A stretch of 64,000 bases of DNA from a virus: positions 1 to 64,000 of IMG/VR virus record IMGVR_UViG_3300035188_001035; one strand, written 5' to 3'. The notes beneath the pieces were generated by a model that did not search any database, was not told where the DNA came from, and saw only the letters and a list, made by a program, of their open reading frames with translations. A program made the position numbers and the translations under genes. Numbering within the stretch: the stretch's first letter is position 1; every line of letters starts with the position of its first letter. This document shows positions 44,793 through 54,915 of this stretch, piece after piece.

Positions 44793-45449
44793 TTATTTGC
44801 ACCAGTTTGTTGATCTGTTTCCACTCATGTACGATTCGTACTCTCCAGGCATCAACTGATTTTTCCAATCTTTGTACCAAGGAAGATGTTTAGAAGTATA
44901 TGGTCCAGCTAATCTTATATATGGCCAATTAGTTGTATAGTTATTATTAATCAAACAAAAAGTGGTATCTATATCAGCCCAATACATTTCTATCTCTTCA
45001 TGTATGACCTTATTTTGCCAAAATTTACTTTCCCATTGTTTTATAGTTTGATTTTCATATTTAACATCTTCTCGCAGATTATCACCAGAAATATCTAAAG
45101 CAACCCCTACTTTTCTAATTTTATATTTTTCAGAAGTTTCATACATTATTTGTATTGTTTTTTTATCTACAGCATCAGATATTTCAATATCAGGATCTGT
45201 CAATAGGAAAATGGGTCCAACTATTTTTTTAATTGATTCTAATTCATACACCCTATGTCCATGATTCTCCGATAGTCTAATAATGTTTAGTTTAGAATTA
45301 TCCAAAAAATTTACCATTGGACCGTATGTACTATTATTATCAACAATGAATATATTATTAGTTATATTAATAAGTCTTTCACAAATTTTTTTAACATATG
45401 TATAATTATTATATGCTATAATTAAGCATGGTATGTTTTCTGTATTCAT
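44793..45449 (-). CDS. GT2-type glycosyltransferase
   Basis: A 218-residue GT-A enzyme. IPCLIIAYNNYTYVKKICER and NNIFIVDNNSTYGPM form the N-terminal nucleotide-binding fold, and IFLLTDPDIEISDA has the Asp-Pro-Asp (DxD) metal site. The C-terminal half includes IKQWESKFWQNKVIHEEIEM and WPYIRLAGPYTSKHLPWYKD, as in family 2 transferases with a late His loop. It overlaps the preceding DUF3431-like gene by four bases. Confidence 0.8.
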   Translation of the reverse strand: MNTENIPCLIIAYNNYTYVKKICERLINITNNIFIVDNNSTYGPMVNFLDNSKLNIIRLSENHGHRVYELESIKKIVGPIFLLTDPDIEISDAVDKKTIQIMYETSEKYKIRKVGVALDISGDNLREDVKYENQTIKQWESKFWQNKVIHEEIEMYWADIDTTFCLINNNYTTNWPYIRLAGPYTSKHLPWYKDWKNQLMPGEYESYMSGNRSTNWCK

Positions 45450-45997
45450 ATTAATTCTTCATTAAAATTTAGAATAGTTGGCCATAAATATTCTACCATA
45501 TAATTGGTCTCGTTTTTGACTTCATATGTAGGTAATAAGCTTTTGATTTTTTCATACTGATCAATATCTCTTTTTTTTATTAAATTTCTAGAAACAATAC
45601 ATTGAGCTGAATTAATAAACTTTATTGGTAATTTATAAGCAATATCGTGTTTTTTACATAAATTTATTGTTCTATCAAGAACTTCGCCACCTCTTTCGTA
45701 TACTCTTCCCAATGGTACAAATTCTTTATCGAAGTTAAAATTATTAACAATATTTAAAAAAGAGGCACAGTGGAAAAAAGGATTATCTTGACTAAAACAA
45801 ACATAATCTGGTAAATCATAATAATTATCTATTATATAACTTAAATAAGCTATAGTGTCAAAACCTACATTTGGTAAATCAATGTGGTATTTTCCATTAT
45901 TAATAGGATTTTTATTATAAACAATGTATTCATGTTTTAATTCATTTATCCATGTAAGATTTTGTTCATAATGACAGATGATAATTTTCATTTTCAT
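45446..45997 (-). CDS. DUF3431-like putative glycosyltransferase
   Basis: A 183-residue protein. IIICHYEQNLTWINELKHEY, IVYNKNP, LPNVGFDTIAYLSYIIDNYY and DYVCFSQDNPFFH follow the DUF3431 order (yKN, LPNxGxExxxYLxHIxxxY, FxQxxPFxH). This family is GT-A-like and found in polysaccharide loci. The next ATG downstream, 45991, is an alternative start. First gene of the minus-strand sugar run, 24 bases after the SPTP-tailed gene. Confidence 0.7.
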   Translation of the reverse strand: MKMKIIICHYEQNLTWINELKHEYIVYNKNPINNGKYHIDLPNVGFDTIAYLSYIIDNYYDLPDYVCFSQDNPFFHCASFLNIVNNFNFDKEFVPLGRVYERGGEVLDRTINLCKKHDIAYKLPIKFINSAQCIVSRNLIKKRDIDQYEKIKSLLPTYEVKNETNYMVEYLWPTILNFNEELI

Positions 45998-46021
45998 ATT
46001 ATTATACCTATATTGTGATGA

Positions 46022-47035
46022 TTATATAATAGGGGTCTCGGTTGGTGTCGGGCTTGGCGTTGGAGTCGGAGATGGTGTTGGGCTAGGCGTCGGACTCGGT
46101 GTTGGTGACGGCGTTGGACTTGGAGTCGGGCTTGGTGTTGGTGATGGCGTTGGACTTGGAGTCGGGCTTGGTGTTGGTGATGGCGTTGGACTTGGAGTCG
46201 GGCTTGGTGTTGGTGATGGCGTTGGACTTGGAGTCGGGCTTGGCGTTGGAGTCGGAGATGGTGTTGGGCTAGGCGTAGGACTCGGTGTCGGCGATGGCGT
46301 TGGACTTGGCGTTGGAGTCTCGGTCGGTGTTGGACTTGGAGTAGGACTCGGCGTCGGGCTAGGCATTGGAGACGGTGTTGGACAATTAAGGCTATTGAAA
46401 AACTCCATATTAGAATAACAAGCAATAGTTGGCGTTGGTGTAGGAGTAGGAGTTGGTGGAGGTAATGTTGGTGTACACGCAATTGTAACACAAGGAGTTG
46501 GTGTAGGATTATACAAATGACACGCAACATCTATCCAAATTAATCCACCTTTTTCGCAACAGTTAGATTCTTCTGAAAATCCTTCATACTGAGTATGACC
46601 GAGGAACTGAATAGTCCCGCAATACTGCGAATTATAATTTGGTATTTGTTCTATAGGCATACTAAAATATCTATAATTACAATCAGTATCTAGGGTTGGT
46701 GGCATAATAGCCCCGGAACATAAGCTTAGAGACTCCCAATACATTCCTCGGCCAGATCCATGCACCAAAACCTGAGGAACTCCCTCACTAAAATTTGGTA
46801 TTTGTTTTATATCGTGGTTGAAAAATCGTTGACAAGATTGTGCTCCACCAAGAGTTCCAGAACTACAAGCATCTTCTGTTTCACCATTAATACTCATCCA
46901 TCTTAAACCATCAGCAGTATCATAGGAATGAGTTAATATTTGCTCTTTATTAGCGTTGAATCCTGATAATTGTTCCATAGGTACATTGAAATACCTGTGA
47001 ATTCTACACCACTTTGGGTCTTGATATGCACACAT
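46022..47035 (-). CDS. protein with triplicated beta motif and SPTP mucin-like tail
   Basis: A 337-residue protein. The first 175 residues hold three copies of an approximately 55-residue unit with the pattern R(Y/F)F-x(3-4)-(I/M)xQ(L/I)xx(F/Y)N followed by a Q(I/V)L-x-H strand: [30 protein letters not shown] and [15 protein letters not shown]. The rest is Thr/Pro-rich, then roughly 28 SPTP units with TETP interruptions. No signal peptide is visible. It lies right before the minus-strand glycosyltransferases, mirroring the two tailed genes on the + strand. Probably a virion-surface protein. Confidence 0.75.
   Translation of the reverse strand: MCAYQDPKWCRIHRYFNVPMEQLSGFNANKEQILTHSYDTADGLRWMSINGETEDACSSGTLGGAQSCQRFFNHDIKQIPNFSEGVPQVLVHGSGRGMYWESLSLCSGAIMPPTLDTDCNYRYFSMPIEQIPNYNSQYCGTIQFLGHTQYEGFSEESNCCEKGGLIWIDVACHLYNPTPTPCVTIACTPTLPPPTPTPTPTPTIACYSNMEFFNSLNCPTPSPMPSPTPSPTPSPTPTETPTPSPTPSPTPSPTPSPTPSPTPTPSPTPSPTPSPTPSPTPSPTPSPTPSPTPSPTPSPTPSPTPSPTPSPTPSPTPSPTPSPTPTPSPTPTETPII
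46025..46381 (-). repeat. 12-base SPTP coding repeat tract, copy C (inverted)
   Basis: Roughly 28 SPTP units on the minus strand, inverted relative to copies A and B. On the + strand it reads as GGTGTTGGxGATGGCGTTGGACTTGGAGT-like units. Multi-unit blocks match the + strand copies after reverse complementing. Copies B and C thus form inverted repeats around the whole sugar cassette (39.2-46.0 kb). Confidence 0.85.
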
Positions 47036-47054
47036 TAGTATTTACCTATCATTA

Positions 47055-50000
47055 CTAAGGTGGTCCACCATCATCTAAACATTCTTCAGTAGTACTAAAA
47101 AGTGGTGGAGATCCTGTTCCTATAATCATATACGTTCCACCAGGACAATCACTAGCGCTTTCATCACCACCCAAACTTGAATCGCATATCAGATACATTG
47201 TTACCAAATCACCAGCTGCTGCTCCGTAACCCAAAGGATTTCTTACGTCATTTATTAACGTTGATCCCAATATACACTCTGAAGACATTGAATGATCAAC
47301 ATTAACTGATATTCCGGATGCGGTGTTAGAAGTAAAGTCATTATCTGCTGTACCAGTTACCAATAATGGTGCACTAGATACGTGCTCCATGATAATGTAT
47401 TCATTATTTTCATGAAGTTTGGCATATATTTTACTGCCTTTATAATAAGTCTTACCTAGATAGTCTTTAACATTAATAAAATTACAACCAGATCCAGCTA
47501 ATTTAGCTTCTCCACTGCACATAGGATCAATACGTTCTGTTAATTGAGCGATAACAATTTTATTAGAGTCTCCTCCTGCTACCCATACTCCTCTTTTTCT
47601 ATCAAACCTTAGATCTATAGGAGCAACTGGCCAAGTTCGTGGATTAGCGAGCCAATTATCCATAAATTTATCAGCTAATCCTGAGTTATTAAAAATGCCC
47701 TTTTCAGTATCTATTTGAATATCTGTAGAATTTGGTATAGGTTTACCATCAGTATCATAACCCCAAGCTTGTAAAACTAGTGGGCCTCTTAGAGCACAAA
47801 ATCCGAAATCATCATGATCGTCGTATCTGTCAGGATCGTGAGAAGATTTAATATCAGCAATATCTTCACCAAATGAAAGCATTAAAATATTAGTACTATC
47901 AGATTCTCCTCTAGAATCCCATTCTTCTAATAACTTCTTAGATAAAATAGGATTTAAATATTTTTGATTAATAGGTAAGCCTTTTGATCCACTATTCTTT
48001 TTATTTGTTGATGAATTTTCATCATCTTGATCCCAGCTTTGAAAATAAGGACTCAGTCTATATTTTCTGCCCTTGATCGATACTGGAGAAATTAAACCAT
48101 CTAATGACATTAATGCCATATTATATACGGCATCTCCTGTGACTGCACTTTCTACTTCTTTTAGAGTATTAAGTCCCATTTCATAATTTTTACGCGTTGT
48201 TGATGATGAACTATCTTCTTCCGAAGTATCTTCTTCTTCTTCTTCTTCTGGTTGTTGTTCTTCTTCGCATTGATCAAACGATGAATCACATATACCGTCT
48301 AAGTTTATAGCAATGCTTGGAGTGCATTCATTATTTGGAGTTGGTGTTGGTGTAGGAGTTGGTTCGTTATTTTCTTCGCCACCGCCTCCTCCATTATCTT
48401 CTTCTTCTAAGATAGCATCATAATATCCACCAATTAATAAGGACGATGGAGAAGCCGAAACATTTGGCGAAGCAACTCGACTTAAAATTTCTTGTATACC
48501 TAAATCTTTTAACCTTTGTGCGATAGCTTTTCTAGTTTCTGCCACCATAATAAGTGAATTTTTTCTTTGTGTTCTAATAATATCTAGTATTCTATTTCTT
48601 TCTTTATTTGCTTTCTGAACCTCATCAGACAAAGCCTTGGCGTATTGACCAAATTTTGCTGAGTATACCTGAAATGAATAATCTGAAGTAACACCGCCCT
48701 CATTATAATTTACATTAATACTCTTGATTGTAGCTATTGTATTACGAAAAACCCCTATACTGTAAGCTGGTGGTTCAGCAAGTGTTACACTACCGCTCTC
48801 TGTTTTATTGGTAAATCTAAGACCAGCATTGGACAAAGCTGTTCCCACAGTATTCATACCAGCATAATCACCATAGGCCCACGGACTCAAATCGGTTTTT
48901 ACAATTTCTGTTGAGCCTATTTGTCCTTGACTACCAACCCAAGGACCATAAACATAAATATTACTTTTCATAGGTATATTAACAGCATAATACATTGCTG
49001 CTGCATTTTCTAGTTTAAAAATATTGATAGCTGTTTTTCTAGTTGCTCCCTTAATTCCTTGTTGATGATTCGATATAAAATCTGTTACATTTTGTGCCAT
49101 ACCGAGCATAGCGGCTAAAGCTCTTAAACCTTGTGTTTTAATTCTATTATCCGCATTAACTGTTAGTCCTAAAAAGGGTGTTTGTATAACCACATCATTA
49201 GTATTGGTTTGAGGATTATTATAAACTTGTCCTGTGGTAGTTAATGATCCATAGATCATATTATTAGTTGGTTGATATACATAATTATTATCAGAAAAAT
49301 CTTTAGATATGATAAAGTCAATATCAAATGCCCCAATCCGTCTTTTTCTACTTCCGGCGGCTGAAATCATACCAAATCCATTAACTTTACCATCTTGAGT
49401 AATAAATAAAGAAGGATCAATTAATCCCATTCTATTAGCTGGTGTTCCGTATCCAGCCTCTACGGGAACATCTGATAATGATACTGAAGTATTATCTGAT
49501 GCCATACCACCGTATAAACCATATGGAGCATGAGCACATATTGTATTAACAGGCACAAGCCAGTATCTACCGTACCATGTTTTAATAAATTGTTGGAACC
49601 ATGCATATGCTCTTTCATATAAAACAACATTTACAGCAGCAGAGAACGCGGTGGATATCCCGGAGATATCGTCCATAGCTCTTGCGAAACCGTTCACATT
49701 TCCATTGTTAGCAAAACCTTGCAAAGCATTAAACGCATCTAAAACACGACGTAAATTGACTTGTCCCAATCCTAATAAATTAATAAGAGTTCCGGACAAG
49801 CTTTGTTTATTATTTTCATTACATATTATACCATATAATTTCCACATTTCCGAACTACCAGTAAAGAGTATTTCTTCTTCGGAAATGGTAAACATAGGAG
49901 GAAATCCATTAATAATAGCGGCTATAGGACTAGTATTAATAGGAACTGTAAAATTAATACCATCAACCTGTATAGGAAATCCTGTGAGATCGTATCCTAA

Positions 50001-50966
50001 CATCATCCGAGCTTTTGTTTCTGTAACAACATTGGCTAAATAATGAACTTGTTCACCAATAACAAATTTATTACTATTCGCATAAATTTCTTCGAATCCG
50101 CGTTCTCCCTTTGTGCAAATACCAGAGGAGAATCCAGCAGATATAATATCTTTTATTGGATTATCATTTGTTGGTATAATAGTTCTATCTATTAGATTAA
50201 TAAATATAGTATATCTTTGGAGTGTAACATAAAAATCACAACCACAAGCATCACATGCCTCACTAATTAAATTTAATAAATTACTTTCAGAATTAGATGT
50301 TCTAGCATATGGTGCTCTAAATAATAATGTATTAATCAACAATTGAAAGTTTAACGATAATCTATATTGTCCATTAGTTGTCACTATACCAGTATTATAT
50401 TGTTGTATAGCGCGTAAAGCATCAACTAGATAAACCTGGTTATCACCAGATGATCTTCCCCAATTGTTACAATTATTAACTCGTGGCCAATTGTGGGTAT
50501 CTTCTCCCGGAGGACACAGTGCAACATCTTTGTGCATCCAAGCGCAAACATTCATAAAGTTATAATTATCTAATGATGGTACTGGACAATAATATCCTTT
50601 TAATAAAACAGATACATACTCTAACATTTTTCTAGGATCAATAACTTGTACCTTATATCTTAATCCATTACTACTTAAACTTTCTGTAGCTGATGTTAGT
50701 ATTCCACCAAAAGATAATCCAGGAGTAGAAGATCCTTGATTAGCATAAACATTAAATAAAACTGGTGTTCCTACTTCTGCTATTTGACCCGCTCCTTGAC
50801 CAGCACAAGGATCAACAACCAATTCCATATCCAAAGTTGATGATGCCGCACCTATGCCTAATACTAGACTAAAATTACTTAGCCATAAATTACTGGATAC
50901 AACTTGTCCACCAGATGGTGTTGTAAATGTAAATAGGGCGCTCCTAGAATCACATTTCGTTGGCAT
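47055..50966 (-). CDS. large virion/tail-associated protein
   Basis: A 1303-residue protein. The N-terminal 100 residues (SALFTFTTPSGGQVVSSNLW, GTPVLFNVYANQG, YKVQVIDPRKMLEYVSV) resemble the strands of a phage tail hub or baseplate domain. The middle is mixed alpha/beta with Asn/Tyr-rich stretches; residues about 850-915 are a low-complexity hinge (PTPTPTP then EEEEEEDTSEEDSSSS). The C-terminal 350 residues form another domain that ends in DDGGPP. Cysteines are frequent, as in the SPTP-tailed proteins. Its place in a tail operon supports a tail or baseplate role; no enzyme motif is visible. Confidence 0.65.
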   Translation of the reverse strand: MPTKCDSRSALFTFTTPSGGQVVSSNLWLSNFSLVLGIGAASSTLDMELVVDPCAGQGAGQIAEVGTPVLFNVYANQGSSTPGLSFGGILTSATESLSSNGLRYKVQVIDPRKMLEYVSVLLKGYYCPVPSLDNYNFMNVCAWMHKDVALCPPGEDTHNWPRVNNCNNWGRSSGDNQVYLVDALRAIQQYNTGIVTTNGQYRLSLNFQLLINTLLFRAPYARTSNSESNLLNLISEACDACGCDFYVTLQRYTIFINLIDRTIIPTNDNPIKDIISAGFSSGICTKGERGFEEIYANSNKFVIGEQVHYLANVVTETKARMMLGYDLTGFPIQVDGINFTVPINTSPIAAIINGFPPMFTISEEEILFTGSSEMWKLYGIICNENNKQSLSGTLINLLGLGQVNLRRVLDAFNALQGFANNGNVNGFARAMDDISGISTAFSAAVNVVLYERAYAWFQQFIKTWYGRYWLVPVNTICAHAPYGLYGGMASDNTSVSLSDVPVEAGYGTPANRMGLIDPSLFITQDGKVNGFGMISAAGSRKRRIGAFDIDFIISKDFSDNNYVYQPTNNMIYGSLTTTGQVYNNPQTNTNDVVIQTPFLGLTVNADNRIKTQGLRALAAMLGMAQNVTDFISNHQQGIKGATRKTAINIFKLENAAAMYYAVNIPMKSNIYVYGPWVGSQGQIGSTEIVKTDLSPWAYGDYAGMNTVGTALSNAGLRFTNKTESGSVTLAEPPAYSIGVFRNTIATIKSINVNYNEGGVTSDYSFQVYSAKFGQYAKALSDEVQKANKERNRILDIIRTQRKNSLIMVAETRKAIAQRLKDLGIQEILSRVASPNVSASPSSLLIGGYYDAILEEEDNGGGGGEENNEPTPTPTPTPNNECTPSIAINLDGICDSSFDQCEEEQQPEEEEEEDTSEEDSSSSTTRKNYEMGLNTLKEVESAVTGDAVYNMALMSLDGLISPVSIKGRKYRLSPYFQSWDQDDENSSTNKKNSGSKGLPINQKYLNPILSKKLLEEWDSRGESDSTNILMLSFGEDIADIKSSHDPDRYDDHDDFGFCALRGPLVLQAWGYDTDGKPIPNSTDIQIDTEKGIFNNSGLADKFMDNWLANPRTWPVAPIDLRFDRKRGVWVAGGDSNKIVIAQLTERIDPMCSGEAKLAGSGCNFINVKDYLGKTYYKGSKIYAKLHENNEYIIMEHVSSAPLLVTGTADNDFTSNTASGISVNVDHSMSSECILGSTLINDVRNPLGYGAAAGDLVTMYLICDSSLGGDESASDCPGGTYMIIGTGSPPLFSTTEECLDDGGPP

Positions 50967-50979
50967 AATATAATTCCTT

Positions 50980-53430
50980 CTAACTAATATTTAGTTTATT
51001 TTGATATTCAGTAAATATTAAATTTACTAATTCATTAGAATTATTATTTAGAATAATCCTAGTCTCATTCTGATATAATAAATTATCCGCTAGATAAGTA
51101 TCATCTCCTTTAATTATATATACACCCGGTATTAAATTAGTAAAAGTAGTATCTTCATTAAATGAATTATAATAATTTTTTGGACCAATAATAGCACATT
51201 GTGTATTTTGTGGACTAATTTTAACAGATAGGGTCAGTCCTTCTGATTCTATAGTATTAATTTCACCAAGGCTGGTAGACTCATAAGAGGATCCACCAAA
51301 CAATGATTTGACCCAAGTTGATATAATAAAAGAGTTTTCTAATGTGTCTGTAAGGACACTAGGAATAAAAGTATTGTTTTGGTTACCTATGTAAACTAAG
51401 ATATCACCATATTTTATCAAGTCTAAAATTGATCTATTATAAATGGTCAAGACCTGTTGCATATTTAAAAAATGATTATCATAATCTATAGTATTATTAT
51501 TAAAGCTTAAATATTTTGGAATATTATTAAATCTATCTTTAATTCTAACAATCATATATCTTTCATCTAAATTTGAAACATATTGAGTATCTTTAATAAG
51601 ATTATTTTCAAATAAAATATTTTTCAATTCAGAATCTGTTGAATTAAAAGTATAATATTCTATAGAATAAATATTATTTAATGATTCTTCTGGTGTGAAG
51701 AATGTGCTTTGGCCCTGAATATCTAAACTAATTTCACCAGTATGTTTAGGATCTGTTATACTATATATATAAATATTATTATAGTTATTTGAGTTATTAA
51801 TAACTTTGATTAATTGTTTAATGTGCTGTAAATAGTTAAAAGAATTTGGATATATATCACATATAATATTATTAATATCTATATTATAAGTTAGTAAATT
51901 AAATTTTTGTAAAAAATTAATTGTAGTATCATAAGATAATGGTGAATATAGATTTTTTAATATGCTGGTAGATATTTCTTCTATGATAATATCATTATCT
52001 GTTGAAGAACCGATAGCAATACCAGCACAACCACCGTTAAAAAATTCTCGATATCCGGTACCGTTTATAATCAGGCTTCCCTTAATCAAACTAGGATTGT
52101 CACTATCAATTTCATTAGATTTTAATCCTAGTGTCATGTCAAAAGATTCTTTTGTTTTTAAATTCAACAAAGATACCACAGAAGATGGATCCTGTACTCC
52201 TGGTGAAATATGAAAATAATAAAACCATTCATTAGAATTGTTTCCTAATTTTAATAATTCAATAGTACCATCAGTAATAGAATATTTATCTAACATATTT
52301 CTAACAACAAGAAACTCATTTTGCACACCATTAATATTAAAATATATACTACTATTAATTGACAAATTTTGTATGGTTTGCCAAAGAGTAGAGTTTTGTA
52401 CAATATATTTATATGGTATCAGTACTGTATCAAATATATCTCTTGTTAAAACTAAATTCTTAGTAACGATTGGATTGTCTGGTTGAAGTCTAATATTAAT
52501 ATTCATTGGACTAATATTAGGTATAATAAAAGACGATTCTAATGAACACCGATTATCAAGTGGTGACGGATTCACATACATTGTATAATTACCGGGTGGA
52601 AAAGCATTATAGAATTTATAATGATATGTCTTTTTATCATAATTATTAATTTGTGTATTAGTAATATCTTGGTATTGAATATAATCTGTAGATGGTCCTA
52701 ATGGTCCAGACTGATTAGTGTAGAAATTAAAAGAATCAACACTTGTAATTTCTGTCACAAAAGGATTATTAAATTTAGAATATACATATGTTTGTTCTGT
52801 AGTATTATTAATAAATTTTAAATCAAACGGACCGTATCCAGTAAGCTTGAATTCTAGTGAGCCATAGGAATCATATAGAGCTGGTGGATATATATTATCG
52901 TATTGAATACTGATAGTATCATTTTTAACAGTAAACTCTGTGCCGGTAACAGAACAATTATTGCTATCTATAATCGTGGGTAGGTATGTTCCGGGAATTA
53001 AGTTATCTATAGTAAAAACATCATTATTATTGATAGTTGTTGTAGAATCTCCGAGAATAACTCTATATGGACTAATTCCTCCAATAATTTGAGCTTTATA
53101 ATATCCATTATTAAAACAACTATACTCTGATTGTTGTATTTCATTCAAAATTAATTCATCTGGTGATTCTATAGATATTGTTGTTATTGAACTATATGTA
53201 TTATCAATTAAACTTTTGAGTTTGTATGAATAAGTTCCATTCGATAAATTAAACACTTTTCTGGTATCATTAGAGATTTGATTAGCTGAAATATTATTTG
53301 ACCACTCCACAACATACGAAGCAAATGATACTATTTCTGCTTGGTTTGTAAATTGAATAGATGTTATTCTTATCGATCCGCTACTATTACTATAGCATTT
53401 ATTATCTGTTTTAATATATTTTGTGATCAT
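50980..53430 (-). CDS. large beta-rich (SprB/Ig-like) virion protein
   Basis: An 816-residue Asn/Ser/Ile-rich protein. The first 200 residues contain motifs such as GSIRITSIQF, LIPGTYLPTIIDSNNCSVTG and SPYRVILGDSTTTIN-like strands, which resemble the SprB-type adhesin repeat (GGxxPYxxxW, DxxGCxxxxxxxIxEP). The rest is repeated beta strands with few charged residues and no membrane segment. It probably forms an elongated part of the tail or a fibre. It lies in the minus-strand tail operon, 13 bases from both neighbours. Confidence 0.6.
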   Translation of the reverse strand: MITKYIKTDNKCYSNSSGSIRITSIQFTNQAEIVSFASYVVEWSNNISANQISNDTRKVFNLSNGTYSYKLKSLIDNTYSSITTISIESPDELILNEIQQSEYSCFNNGYYKAQIIGGISPYRVILGDSTTTINNNDVFTIDNLIPGTYLPTIIDSNNCSVTGTEFTVKNDTISIQYDNIYPPALYDSYGSLEFKLTGYGPFDLKFINNTTEQTYVYSKFNNPFVTEITSVDSFNFYTNQSGPLGPSTDYIQYQDITNTQINNYDKKTYHYKFYNAFPPGNYTMYVNPSPLDNRCSLESSFIIPNISPMNINIRLQPDNPIVTKNLVLTRDIFDTVLIPYKYIVQNSTLWQTIQNLSINSSIYFNINGVQNEFLVVRNMLDKYSITDGTIELLKLGNNSNEWFYYFHISPGVQDPSSVVSLLNLKTKESFDMTLGLKSNEIDSDNPSLIKGSLIINGTGYREFFNGGCAGIAIGSSTDNDIIIEEISTSILKNLYSPLSYDTTINFLQKFNLLTYNIDINNIICDIYPNSFNYLQHIKQLIKVINNSNNYNNIYIYSITDPKHTGEISLDIQGQSTFFTPEESLNNIYSIEYYTFNSTDSELKNILFENNLIKDTQYVSNLDERYMIVRIKDRFNNIPKYLSFNNNTIDYDNHFLNMQQVLTIYNRSILDLIKYGDILVYIGNQNNTFIPSVLTDTLENSFIISTWVKSLFGGSSYESTSLGEINTIESEGLTLSVKISPQNTQCAIIGPKNYYNSFNEDTTFTNLIPGVYIIKGDDTYLADNLLYQNETRIILNNNSNELVNLIFTEYQNKLNIS

Positions 53431-53439
53431 AATTAGCTT

Positions 53440-54903
53440 TTATCCGCATTTAATAAATTCTGTAGTTTTGCTATAAGTATATTTTCCTTCAGTTCTTTTA
53501 TTTTTTAATTGCCACCAACTATTATATGGGGCTATTGCTGTTAACCAATAATTATCAACGCACTCTATTAGTGTTGGCATTTTGGTAGTATCACAATTTT
53601 TTAAACTACCTCTTATAGTTACAGTAGCTCTATGAGGAGTATCCGCAACAACCTGTACTATAGCTTTATTACTATAAGGAATAGGTATTTCAATAGCCCT
53701 ATAAACAGGTAATGATTCATCCACACTTAATTCGATAGAACCATCTCCCACAGGATCACAACTATTAATATCATCAAATTGAGCACTAAAAGTTATTTCT
53801 CCGTTTACTGGCGATTTATTTAAAGAGCTGGATATTCTTTGATAGCAATACTGGAAACCCGAAGATGGACACGGATTTAAGGTTAATACACAATTACCAG
53901 CGATACCATTCAGGGCGACAAAATCACTTGATGGCCAAGTTCCATTAATTAATAATGGTTGTAATTGATTTAATGCTTGTAATGCATTGGCGTACCTTTC
54001 TTCTGTACAACTTTTATTATCTAATATATCTGTAGTAGCACTAGATAATCCTTTAATAGTTCCGCTAATGTTTCTGAAACGTTGATTTTTAACTTGATCT
54101 TTTTTATCTTCTGTATTAATATCAACAAATGCATATGGTGCGCATGATCCTTGGCTAACATACATATCGAATGACCATGATACTAAACCATTACCAGTAT
54201 TAATATCTAAAGATTTTGTATCTAACCATTTTGACCATCCGCTATATTTTCCTATAGGGTGTGACGAATCACACGCATTTAAAGCCATTAATGCTTTGGC
54301 TCTTTCTTTTATAATATCAATAGAATTTTGAATACCATTATATGATGGTATGCCACACACATCTCTACCATAAGAAGCAACATTAAGTCTTCCAGATATT
54401 TTAATATAGCTTTTAGATACCCCCATAATTTGATCAACAGAACCAAGGTTATTAACCTCTCCAATAATTTGAATGTTTTCATCATATTCTAATAAAAACA
54501 AAGCTTTAGTTATACATGTTTGTCTTAGAAAATCAGGGTCCGGATTAACTGCTGGTGATCCATCTACAGTTTCTATAGCTATTTGTATAGTATAATTTGC
54601 AGTATATGGTTGATCACCCATAGTAATGTCAACACTGCGTATTCTGCCATTACCATTCAAAAAATCGCTACCACCAGAACATCCTATCATTAAATTAATA
54701 CAACTATAATTAGTTTGATAAGTATTTAATTCAGCAATTTTTTGTTTAATATTTTTATCTACAAGTGTTCCACTCAAAGTAACAATTAGAAAACCACCAA
54801 TAGTATGTTCTCCAGCTTTTGTATATTCATACGATGTATTTACGAATGGTGCTGGTCGTAAACTAGTGCCATTTAAAAATACAGAATCAAATTTAGAACT
54901 CAT
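53440..54903 (-). CDS. tail-type structural protein, paralogue of the next gene
   Basis: A 487-residue protein with the same order of blocks as the neighbour at 54916: an AGEHTIGGFLIVTLSGTLVD opening, CINLMIGCSGGSDF then RIRSVDITMGDQPYTANYTI, a SWSFDMYVSQGSCAPYAFVD core, NISGTIKGLSS, and SPVNGEITFSAQFDDINSCDP near the end. The shared blocks show tandem duplication and divergence. Two stacked rings or alternating subunits of tail or baseplate are possible. No known family was recognised. Confidence 0.7.
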   Translation of the reverse strand: MSSKFDSVFLNGTSLRPAPFVNTSYEYTKAGEHTIGGFLIVTLSGTLVDKNIKQKIAELNTYQTNYSCINLMIGCSGGSDFLNGNGRIRSVDITMGDQPYTANYTIQIAIETVDGSPAVNPDPDFLRQTCITKALFLLEYDENIQIIGEVNNLGSVDQIMGVSKSYIKISGRLNVASYGRDVCGIPSYNGIQNSIDIIKERAKALMALNACDSSHPIGKYSGWSKWLDTKSLDINTGNGLVSWSFDMYVSQGSCAPYAFVDINTEDKKDQVKNQRFRNISGTIKGLSSATTDILDNKSCTEERYANALQALNQLQPLLINGTWPSSDFVALNGIAGNCVLTLNPCPSSGFQYCYQRISSSLNKSPVNGEITFSAQFDDINSCDPVGDGSIELSVDESLPVYRAIEIPIPYSNKAIVQVVADTPHRATVTIRGSLKNCDTTKMPTLIECVDNYWLTAIAPYNSWWQLKNKRTEGKYTYSKTTEFIKCG

Positions 54904-54915
54904 ATTATCTCCAAT

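Noticed and set aside
37918-46381. The repeats as a CRISPR array
   Set aside because: The units are 12 bases, without unique spacers, in frame with coding sequence, so they are protein repeats.
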